This document shows positions 8,815 through 16,292 of a stretch of DNA of 61,181 nt, one piece after another. Below the pieces are notes generated by a model, which was not told where the DNA came from, did not search any database, and saw only the letters and a program-made list of their open reading frames with translations. The stretch is from positions 1-61,181 of the forward strand of contig CAINFC010000094.1 in the NCBI GenBank assembly GCA_903847975.1. Direction: 5' to 3'. The translations under genes and the position numbers were made by a program. Each line of letters opens with the position of its first letter. Within the stretch, counting starts at the first letter, position 1. This stretch comes from an uncultured Acidobacteriota bacterium. Lineage in GTDB: Bacteria > Acidobacteriota > UBA6911 > CAINFC01.

Positions 8815-9438
8815 TCAACCGTTTTCCCTGGCTTTCAGCCACTTCGTTACCGAGGGAACCAACATCGGCACCTGCCGCTGATACCGGATGTACGCCTCGC
8901 CGAATTCCAGGATAAGTTTCCGTTCCTCAAGCCATGTACCGATGAGTATGTAAAGAGTCAGGAGGGTGTTGATCACGAGGTCAATTATTCTGAAAGTCTG
9001 GCACCAAAGATAGATCAGGAGTGCGGAATACATCGGATGTCGGACGATTCCCAGCAATCCATTCTGTCTCAGCTCCCCTGGTTTTGAAGAGGCCATTGGC
9101 TTTGCGTAATTCAGCGCCTGACGAATGCCAAAAAAAGAAAGGGAGTCGTAATCGAAGAAAAACGCCCGGAAAAACAGCAGCACAGACCCCGCCAGGAGCA
9201 CATACCGGACAAACGACAGGGGCGCCTCGTAGGACACGATTGTGGGAGATTCCCATTCGTTCGTGTACCGGATGAGTGGAATGAGCAGTACGATTGAAAT
9301 GACCACGTAAAAAATCCGGTAGAAGGCATAGTAGTTCTTCAGCAGGCGCATCATCAGAGTTGTGAAACGGATGCTGATCAAGAAGCTATGGAGCGTGCAA
9401 TAGGCCATCCACAGAAAGACAACCGTCCAGTAGTCCAA
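8815..9438 (-). CDS. isoprenylcysteine carboxyl methyltransferase (ICMT)/NnrU-like membrane protein
   Basis: About 207 aa with five or six TM helices. The C-terminal block GIVRHPMYSALLIYLW followed by EERKLILEFGEAYIRYQ is the conserved SAM-binding region of the ICMT/PEMT-like membrane methyltransferase superfamily. The start is not ATG: TTG at 9438 has GGAGG 8 nt upstream and is preferred over TTG at 9453. The substrate is unknown; in bacteria such proteins methylate lipids or thiols or are uncharacterised. It is an intact gene inside a zone of decayed ones. Confidence 0.7.
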   Translation of the reverse strand: MDYWTVVFLWMAYCTLHSFLISIRFTTLMMRLLKNYYAFYRIFYVVISIVLLIPLIRYTNEWESPTIVSYEAPLSFVRYVLLAGSVLLFFRAFFFDYDSLSFFGIRQALNYAKPMASSKPGELRQNGLLGIVRHPMYSALLIYLWCQTFRIIDLVINTLLTLYILIGTWLEERKLILEFGEAYIRYQRQVPMLVPSVTKWLKARENG

Positions 9439-9659
9439 TTCGTAAGCCTCCAAGCATAGCCGTTTGACCGTCGCGGAATGGTTTCGGGCCCCAATCCCGG
9501 TCAGGCAAAGGCGAAGAGAGCGTTCTTACAGTTTATTCGACACTTTCAATTATATATCCTTCTCGATGGAACCCTTCCTTATTCCTTCAATCCTTCTCTA
9601 TTATCGACTGACCGTCGAACTTGTTCTCCATTTTCACTCCACACCCCGCACCATATATT

Positions 9660-10255
9660 TAGGATAATGGGCGCTCACAACTGCCACCTGGGGCCTCAGC
9701 CTCTGCAGCACCGGCACCATTGCGGTGTCGGCCGCGTACAACGGCGATACCTGCTTCCTGACGTCGGCAGCGACCCTGGCCGGGGGACAGGTCGTGGGAA
9801 TGCCGACGGTCACAACGGGATCCGTGACCGGCATTTTGGCGACCGCGGCCACGGCGGCCTGCCCGTAACGGCGCGCGGTGTCTGCGGGGAGACGTCTGCC
9901 AATGCCACGATGTCGGGAAGCCATATGACGGACGGCAGCGGCGCCTGGGACATTTACAAGCAGCATCACCGGCCTGTCGGCCGGCAGGACCTACCACGCT
10001 CGCGCCTGCGCGACCCACAGCGGCGGGACCAGCTACGGCGCCGACGTGACCTTCCAAACGCCGTTTCCGGCCCACACAATTACCTCCTTTTCGCCGAGCG
10101 GCGAATCGCTGGCGGGCGGGCCGGCGGCGGCGAACACGGGGGTCGGGTTTCAGTCCGGGGCGACGGTGACCTTCGGTGGCGTGACGGCGACAGTGAGGAC
10201 GGTCACGGCAACATCGATCGTAGTGACGACGCCGGCACAACAGAAGAAGATCTCA
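9660..10255 (+). pseudogene. decayed multi-domain surface protein (FN3-like plus IPT/TIG domains)
   Basis: Coding signal is visible but split among all three plus frames. About 9690-9850 reads like a beta-rich repeat ending VTTGSVTGILAT; about 9860-9945 continues VTARGVCGETSANATMSGS and a TDGSG turn in another frame; about 9950-10060 reads GTFTSSITGLSAGRTYHARA; 10070-10245 is an IPT/TIG domain (ITSFSPSGESLAGGP, VTFGGVTATV). Frameshifts lie near 9857 and 9948. Such repeats occur in very large secreted proteins; no start, signal peptide or C-terminus remains. Confidence 0.6.
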
Positions 10256-10669
10256 CCAGCACATTACGGGAACAGCTCCCACACGATCCGGCGCTATCCC
10301 ACCTCCCGGCCAACAATTCATCCGCACCCGGGCCAATACTCCAATCAAAGCAGGGGCCTGAGACAGAAAGCCGCCCAGACAGCCGCTGCCGCGCCCTGCC
10401 CTTCGCCTCCCGCGGCAGAATCCTCCGCAGACCCCGACGGTACCCCTTATCGCAAGCCCTGTCGGCGCACCCGGGCGAAGCTCATCGAGAAGGTCTACCT
10501 CGTTTCGCCGCTGATCGGTCCAAATTTCATTTCCTATTTGTTTGATTTCGCTGGAACTGGCTCGAATCCTTGCGAAACGGAAAGAAAATGTGGAAAACCG
10601 ATTCCCTTTATATTTATAATAGCTGCAATCCATTGGGCTGTGCGGTACCAATCGAAGGTTTCCCAAACT
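10256..10669. other. intergenic, no recognisable gene
   Basis: 414 nt between the surface-protein remnant and the sigma factor. A plus-strand frame is open through it and joins the sigma gene in frame, but has no start with a ribosome site and no family motif. The last 120 nt become AT-richer, consistent with a promoter region for the sigma gene. Confidence 0.4.
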
Positions 10670-11242
10670 ATGCCATTGGCGCATGAAATTACCGGGCTAT
10701 TGCAGGCTTGGAGCCAGGGTGAATCCTCGGCCCTGGAGCGGCTCCTGCCGCTGGTTCACGGCGAATTGCGGCGCCTGGCCGGCCGCTACATGGCCCGCGA
10801 GCGGGACGGCCACCTGCTGCAGACTACCGCCCTGGTCAACGAGGCCTACCTTCGGCTGGTCGATGCCGGAAACCTGCGCTGGCAGGATCGGGCTCATTTC
10901 TATGCCATCTCCGCCAACCTCATGCGCCGAATCCTGGTGGATTACGCCCGCTCCCGCGGATCCCGGAAGCGCGGCGGCGACCTGCGCCAGGTGGAACTGG
11001 AGGAATCGGCCTGCCTATCGCCGGAGCCGGATGAGAACCTGCTGGACCTGGACGAGGCACTGAAAGCGCTGGCCGAAATCGATGCGCGCAAGGCACGGGT
11101 CGTGGAGCTGCGCTTCTTCGGCGGAATGAGCCTGGAGGAGAGCGCCGAAGTGCTGCAGGTTTCTGCCGACACCGTCTGGCGGGACTGCGACCTGGCCAAG
11201 ACCTGGCTGTATCGCCGCTTGAAGAAGGGAGCCAGGAGATGA
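10670..11242 (+). CDS. ECF-subfamily sigma factor (TIGR02999-like)
   Basis: 190 aa. Region 2 includes LLPLVHGELRRLAGRYM, TTALVNEAYLRLVD and DRAHFYAISANLMRRILVDYAR, the last two being diagnostic of the TIGR02999/sig70_X6 type. Region 4 has VVELRFFGGMSLEESAEVLQVS and the recognition helix. These sigma factors are usually followed by a Ser/Thr kinase gene with a beta-propeller sensor, and that gene is here but broken. The ATG at 10670 matches the usual N-terminus; GAAGG lies about 10 nt upstream. Without its kinase the sigma factor may be unregulated or silent. Confidence 0.9.
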   Translation: MPLAHEITGLLQAWSQGESSALERLLPLVHGELRRLAGRYMARERDGHLLQTTALVNEAYLRLVDAGNLRWQDRAHFYAISANLMRRILVDYARSRGSRKRGGDLRQVELEESACLSPEPDENLLDLDEALKALAEIDARKARVVELRFFGGMSLEESAEVLQVSADTVWRDCDLAKTWLYRRLKKGARR

Positions 11243-12902
11243 ACCCGAAACGCTGGCGGAGCGGTTGATTCAAGGACTGCTGCCCATCGGCAAAGCCCTG
11301 GAAGTCCGCCTGCAGATTGCCTTTGAGCTGGAAGCCGCTCCCGAGAAGGCGTCATCCACCGCCACCGGAAGCCCGCCAATATCAAGCTGACCGCGGAAGG
11401 CACGGTGAAGGTGCTGGACTTCGGATTGGCCAAGACTTCTGAGCGGAACGTATTCCACCCTGATCAGGCGGACACCCACGCCATTAACGTCCGGCTGACC
11501 CAGGCCGGTGTGGTCCTGGGAACCGCAGACTACATGAGCCCCGAGCATTCCACCGACAGGAACATCGACAAGCGTACTGACATCCGGGCCGTCGTCTGCA
11601 TCCTCTTCGAATGTCTTTCCCGGCAGAGGGCCTTTCCGGGCGAGACCATCACGGAAACGCTGGCCGCCATCCTGAAAAATGAGCCTGACTGGCGGGCGCT
11701 CCCGGCGGCTGCCCCATGGCGAGCCAGGGGGCTTCTGCATTGCTGTCTTCAGAAAGATCCGCAATATCGATGCGGGACATCGGCGATGCCCGCTTCGAGT
11801 TGGAGACGGCCTTGCGGGACCCGGCTCCGAGGCGAGCCGGCAGCGTTTCCCGACCTGGATGGCAGGTGCAGCCGGGCTGCTGCTGGGGACCCTGCTGATC
11901 CTGGCCCTCGCCCGTTTCTTTTCAGGCCCTGAATCCAAGCCCTTGCTCCGCGTGCAAGTCGGTCTGGATCCCGCCCGGTATCCGGGAGGACCCAGCGAGA
12001 CCAATCGGCCAACCCGAGCGGCTTTGACCATAACTCCTGATGGCCAGTCGCTGATTTTCTGCAGAACGGTGGAAAAAGAGTCGCAACTGTTCCTCCGGCA
12101 ACTGGACCAGCGGGAAGCGCTGCCGATTGCCGGAACGGAGAAGGGATTGGATCCTTTTCTATCCCCGGATGGACAGTGGGTTGGATTCTGGGCCGAAGGT
12201 CCGCTCAAAAAAGTATCGGTCCATGGCGGCACGGCCGTATCCTTGCGCCCTCTGCCCACACAAACCTGGGGCAGCAGCTGGGGCGACAACAATCGCATCG
12301 TCTTCTCCCCCAACCGGAGGGAGCGGATGACGGTACCTGCAGGTAGCGGAAAGCCGGAGGTTCTTCTTGCTTCCGACCTTACCAAGGGAGAATTCGGGGT
12401 TGTTCTGCCTCGATGGCTTCCGGGGGGCCAAGCGCTGCTGTTCAGCATCCAGGTAGCTCCGGATCGATGGAATAATCCCCGCGTGGAGCTACTCGATCTC
12501 CGCTCCCATCAACAGAGAATCCTCCTGGAGGAAGGAGCCCATGCCCGGTATTCCGAGTCCGGAAACCTGTTTTTTGCACGCCAGGGTACGCTTTGTGCGG
12601 TCCCGTTCGATCTTTCACGCCCGGCCGTCACCGGAGCTCCTGTTCCGCTTATTCCCGACCTTTCGCAGTCGATCAATCGAACCGGCAGCGAATCGAATAT
12701 TTATGCCGCCCAGTTTGCCTGCTATTTCACGGGTACGCTAGCCTACGTCCGTGGCGGGACTTACCCGGACCCCGGCAAGTGGATTCTCTGGATGGACAGG
12801 GCCTCAGGAAAGGGATGTCTAAGAACTCGACCCTCCGTCCAACGGGACCAGGGAAGGGGATCGCATCCTGAAGGATTTCGACCACACCCGATGCAGCCAT
12901 GA
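11239..12902 (+). pseudogene. Ser/Thr protein kinase with PD40/TolB-like sensor, broken
   Basis: A start ATG overlaps the sigma-factor stop (ATGA at 11239) and gives MNPKRW, the usual beginning of this kinase family. The next readable part is already the middle of the kinase (ETLAERLIQG), so about 100 codons of the N-lobe are deleted. The frame then shifts near 11350. The catalytic loop reads VIHRHRKPAN, where HRD has become HRH; DFGLAK and GTADYMSPE follow. Another shift near 11780 leads to a TM helix (LLLGTLLILALARFF) and PD40-type repeats (ITPDGQSLIF, SPDGQWVGFW). It stops short of a full propeller. Confidence 0.85.
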
Positions 12903-13087
12903 GTCCGGAGACCACTTCAAATTCGCAAACAGCCAGGGTTTTTTTGCTTCTTGACGGATGTTGTCCGGTAGGGAAAGATATTAACCATTCGATGTGGCTT
13001 CGCTCCGGGAGGTGGACTACTTCACCGGAACATACAACACTCGCATCCAGACAAAAGCAAATTGAAACAGGCAATGGGAGCAATTGA

Positions 13088-14551
13088 ATGAAAAACAATG
13101 CAGCAATTGTCGAACGCCAGGTGGCAAAAAACCCCAAAAAGCGTCTTCGCCTCATTCTGTTAGGCATTGTTGTCCTGGCGGGCATCTGCATCGCTATCTT
13201 GAACCGGGTGGAGGGAAGCCGCAGGGATACTCTGGTGGCAGAACTGAAGGGGAAAAAGATATTGATGGAGATCCCGGAACTTCTGAACACCGGGCAAGGA
13301 AGTGCCGCCCGGCCAGCGGCCTCCTGGAAGAACAGCGCCCAAAATTTTCTGTATTCTCCGGAAGCCGGCGGGGATCCTCAAGCTCCGAACAATGCCCGTG
13401 TAGCGGATTGGCCCTGGTACCAGGTCAGCCAGACCTCGCTACGGGTATTCTTTCTAAAGCCGGGGGAGGATAAAGAAATATGCGCCGTGGTGGCAGAGCA
13501 TCGGCCTTTCCTCGAAAAACTCCGGAAGGTGTCCCTGATGGACCAGGCCTCTCCGGAAGCAATGGTCGAGCACACCATGTCCGGTCGGAGCATATGGACC
13601 GCTCGCTTGCCCAATCTGCTGGCAGCCAGATCGTTTGCCAACCTGCTGGTCCTGGATGCCTATGTCTGCTTGAAAAACGGTCAAGCGGACATGGCCCTTT
13701 CTGATATCGGCGCCATCCTCCGCCTGGGACAGCTGATCAGGAATCCCACTTTCCTGGTTTCCCACTTAATAGGGAATGCCGTGCATAATATCGGACTGCA
13801 GGGCCTGGCTCAAATCGTTCCCGGTACTACCTTTTCCGAATCCACCCTGGCGGAGTTGGAAAAGGACCTGGCAAAACCGAATCCGCGTGAAAACCTAACG
13901 CGATCCTATCAATTTGAAACGCTGAGCATTAAATTAATTTACGACGCCTTAAACGGTCGGGGCGCCACCCCTGTTGGTGACCTGCCCGGATTGCTGGGTG
14001 GAAAGAGTTACTACTACTACCTTTACGCCCTTCCGGTATTCTCTTTCTGGAGAGCCAGGGATGAAATTCGCGGGCTGGGCCTTTTTGCCGAGGCGGTCGC
14101 TTTGAGCCGGGAACCCTGGTACCGTGGGCGGGAAGAAAGAACCCGGCTGGAAAGCGAAATTCGTGCTCTCGATTGGAAAACTCCTGTTCTGCACTTGGCC
14201 ATGCCCAACTGGGTAGGCGGCATTCGCTCCGCCTTGCAAACCGAGACCCTTCTGCGCCAGGCCCGGATTGCCGTGGCTCTGAACCGCTTCCAGCGCGCCA
14301 GCGGCGCGTATCCCGAAGCACTCTCCGCGCTGGTTCCGCAATTTATTCAGGAGGTTCCCACGGATCCCTTTACCGGAAGGGAAATGCCTTATACGAAAGG
14401 CGCGAAAGGATTCCTGCTGTACAGCTGGGGGGAAAATGGGGAAGCAGAAGCCCTGAAGAGCACCGCAGGACAGTCCGATGACAAAGTGGTCACGGTCCAA
14501 GACTTCCAGGTCGGACCCGGGGATGATATCGTCTGGGGCAAAATTTTCTGA
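13088..14551 (+). CDS. hypothetical membrane-anchored protein with pseudopilin-like C-terminal segment
   Basis: 487 aa, one N-terminal TM helix (about 20-40), the rest probably periplasmic and mainly helical. The C-terminal block (about 385-460) reads LNRFQRASGAYPEALSALVP, then VPTDPFTGREMPY and FLLYSWGENG. This pattern recurs in uncharacterised proteins of planctomycetes, verrucomicrobia and acidobacteria and resembles the calcium-loop region of type II secretion pseudopilins. GGGAG precedes the ATG. It stands alone, about 185 nt after the kinase remnant, and a hairpin follows its stop. The function is unknown. Confidence 0.75.
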   Translation: MKNNAAIVERQVAKNPKKRLRLILLGIVVLAGICIAILNRVEGSRRDTLVAELKGKKILMEIPELLNTGQGSAARPAASWKNSAQNFLYSPEAGGDPQAPNNARVADWPWYQVSQTSLRVFFLKPGEDKEICAVVAEHRPFLEKLRKVSLMDQASPEAMVEHTMSGRSIWTARLPNLLAARSFANLLVLDAYVCLKNGQADMALSDIGAILRLGQLIRNPTFLVSHLIGNAVHNIGLQGLAQIVPGTTFSESTLAELEKDLAKPNPRENLTRSYQFETLSIKLIYDALNGRGATPVGDLPGLLGGKSYYYYLYALPVFSFWRARDEIRGLGLFAEAVALSREPWYRGREERTRLESEIRALDWKTPVLHLAMPNWVGGIRSALQTETLLRQARIAVALNRFQRASGAYPEALSALVPQFIQEVPTDPFTGREMPYTKGAKGFLLYSWGENGEAEALKSTAGQSDDKVVTVQDFQVGPGDDIVWGKIF

Positions 14552-14583
14552 GCGGAATTCCAAGAAACAATATCCACTATTGC

Positions 14584-14611
14584 TACAAAGTCCGGGATAC
14601 AAAGTCCGGGA
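14584..14611. repeat. two adjacent copies of a 14-nt direct repeat
   Basis: TACAAAGTCCGGGA occurs at 14584-14597 and again immediately at 14598-14611, just before a strong inverted repeat. The second copy runs into the stem. Confidence 0.8.
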
Positions 14612-14655
14612 CACCCATTTTTTCTTTGGCGGTTCGGAAAACGGGTGTCCTTTTT
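14609..14655. terminator. hairpin with T-rich tail; REP-like
   Basis: GGACACCC at 14609-14616 pairs with GGGTGTCC at 14643-14650, extended by T/A pairing inside, and is followed by TTTTTCTTC on the plus strand. It can end transcription of the gene stopping at 14551. The same GGACACCC core plus a purine tract recurs at 49277-49312, so it is also a repeat element. The 14650-14690 stretch is an almost pure pyrimidine tract. Confidence 0.6.
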
Positions 14656-14838
14656 CTTCTCTTCTTTTTCTTCCTTTTTCTTCGATATCCCTTTCCGTGG
14701 AAGTACGGATCCGGACCGCGGGTATCCTTCCTGTGCCGACCGGGATCGGAAAAAAGCTGGCGCTCTGTGAGGGATTGCAGTAAATTGGGTTCCGCGGGAC
14801 AAGCCTGGAATTCCATTGGGTCCTGTGGGGAGCAAGAC

Positions 14839-16164
14839 ATGCGTTTCACGAAAAACAAAGTAGGAAAAAACCTATGGATCGCAACCGCGTTGGCAGCGGT
14901 TTTTTTGCCGTCTTCCCTTTGGGGACAAGCCGCTTCGCCGGAGGAAATCGCCCGGCTGCAGCAGCAGGTAAGGGAACTGCAGGAAAGAGTGAACCGCCTG
15001 GAAAAGCTTCTCCTGCAGCAAACGGAAGTGAAAACCGCACCCGTTCCGGCCGCCTCCGCGGTGCCGGCGGCCGCGGCAGCGCCCGCTGCGGAGACACAGC
15101 CGGCTGCCGCGCGCAACGACCTTGCGCTCTACGGTACGGTGGATGTCACCACCGTTCTGGACAGCAGCAACAACAAATCCTCCTCTGTTTTTCCGGGGGC
15201 CGTCCCGTTCCACAGCTCGGATCTTTCCGCCTCCGCCAGCCGTATCGGGCTGCGCTATGGCGGGACTACCGTGCTGGGCGCCCGCACCGGCGGGCGCGTG
15301 GAATTCGATTTTCTCGGCGGCAGCGATCCGAGCACCCCCATTCCCCGTTTGCGCCACGGCTATGTCTCCATGGAATGGGCCGACCGCTCCCTGGTCCTCA
15401 CCGCCGGGCAAACCAGCGATGTCGTCGGACCGGTCGGCAGCGATTCCATCGCTTTCCCCTCGGAATCCTACACCGGCGACCTGGGCAGCCGGAGGCCGCT
15501 GGTCTCCCTCAGCCACCGCACCGGACTTGGAGAGTCCTTCGGCTTGAAAACCATCGTCGCGGTTGGAAAAACCTATACGCACATCGACGATTCCACCCTG
15601 CCGGCCGATCTGCAGAATCTGGGCGTCTGGGTGTTCCAGCCGGCGATCTGCCTGGAATTTCCTGCGCCCGGCGGGCAGAAGGGCCGGTTGGACCTGTTCG
15701 GATCCTACGGCCGCAAGAGCTTTACGCGGGCCTCCATCGGCGAGACAACCCGCCTGGAAAACTGGGTTTTTGGAGGAGATTTCGAGCTGCCGCTCGGCCG
15801 GCTGTTCACCGCCCGGGGGGAAATCTGGCGTGGAGTGGCGCAGGATTTATACCGCTTCTCTCCGGAACCGGCCCGGATCACGGATGCCGCCGTCCTGCTG
15901 CAGGGCGGCTGGGCCTCGCTGACCTGGACCCCAAGCCGGTTAATGCGACTCAATGGCGGCTTTGGAACCGAGCGACCGACAGAACAATCCGGTTATATCC
16001 GCCAGACGGCACGATCTTCCAGCTTTTTCTGGAATCTGTTCTATTCGCTGCACAAAAACATGGAGATCGGAGTGGAAGCCTCCAGCTGGTGGAGCGAGCA
16101 GTACAGGAGCAGCGGAATCAAGGACCGCCTCCGACTGACAGGGGCAGCATGGTACCGTTTCTGA
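14839..16164 (+). CDS. DcaP-like outer-membrane porin with N-terminal coiled coil
   Basis: 441 aa. A signal peptide ends near ATALAAVFLPSSLWGQA; a coiled coil follows (EEIARLQQQVRELQERVNRL), then an Ala/Pro-rich linker (about 60-90), then a beta-rich barrel beginning LALYGTVDVTTVLDSS. The last residue is Phe (AWYRF), the usual C-terminal signature for barrel assembly. DcaP-type porins are trimers with an N-terminal coiled coil that take up organic anions or peptides. The ATG at 14839 is preceded by GGGGAG; upstream in-frame codons lack a signal peptide. It appears monocistronic. Confidence 0.8.
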   Translation: MRFTKNKVGKNLWIATALAAVFLPSSLWGQAASPEEIARLQQQVRELQERVNRLEKLLLQQTEVKTAPVPAASAVPAAAAAPAAETQPAAARNDLALYGTVDVTTVLDSSNNKSSSVFPGAVPFHSSDLSASASRIGLRYGGTTVLGARTGGRVEFDFLGGSDPSTPIPRLRHGYVSMEWADRSLVLTAGQTSDVVGPVGSDSIAFPSESYTGDLGSRRPLVSLSHRTGLGESFGLKTIVAVGKTYTHIDDSTLPADLQNLGVWVFQPAICLEFPAPGGQKGRLDLFGSYGRKSFTRASIGETTRLENWVFGGDFELPLGRLFTARGEIWRGVAQDLYRFSPEPARITDAAVLLQGGWASLTWTPSRLMRLNGGFGTERPTEQSGYIRQTARSSSFFWNLFYSLHKNMEIGVEASSWWSEQYRSSGIKDRLRLTGAAWYRF

Positions 16165-16257
16165 AAAGGAGCCTTTTTGCTTTTTCGATACCTGCGGGTT
16201 TTCCGGCTGACCGGGGATCATTCATATTTTTTTTATGAATCAGGGTTTTTTCGCCAG

Positions 16258-16263
16258 TATAAT
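16258..16263 (+). promoter_or_regulatory. -10 element before the alternative Hsp70 operon
   Basis: A perfect TATAAT lies 29 nt before the ATG of the 890-aa protein. No good -35 is found 16-18 nt upstream, where an AT-rich inverted repeat (TTCATA, T-run, TATGAA at about 16221-16239) sits instead. No CIRCE or sigma32-type element is visible. Confidence 0.3.
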
Positions 16264-16292
16264 TGCCTCATGCTTTGGCGAGGAAATCCTGT

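Noticed and set aside
10046-11242. sigma factor as a 398-aa fusion with an IPT-like N-terminus
   Set aside because: The open frame is continuous by chance; the sigma family starts at 10670, and the IPT part belongs to a frameshifted remnant.
14874-16238. 454-aa plus-strand frame overlapping the porin
   Set aside because: Very rich in Arg, Gly and Pro, lacks a signal peptide, whereas the porin frame has a signal, coiled coil and C-terminal Phe.
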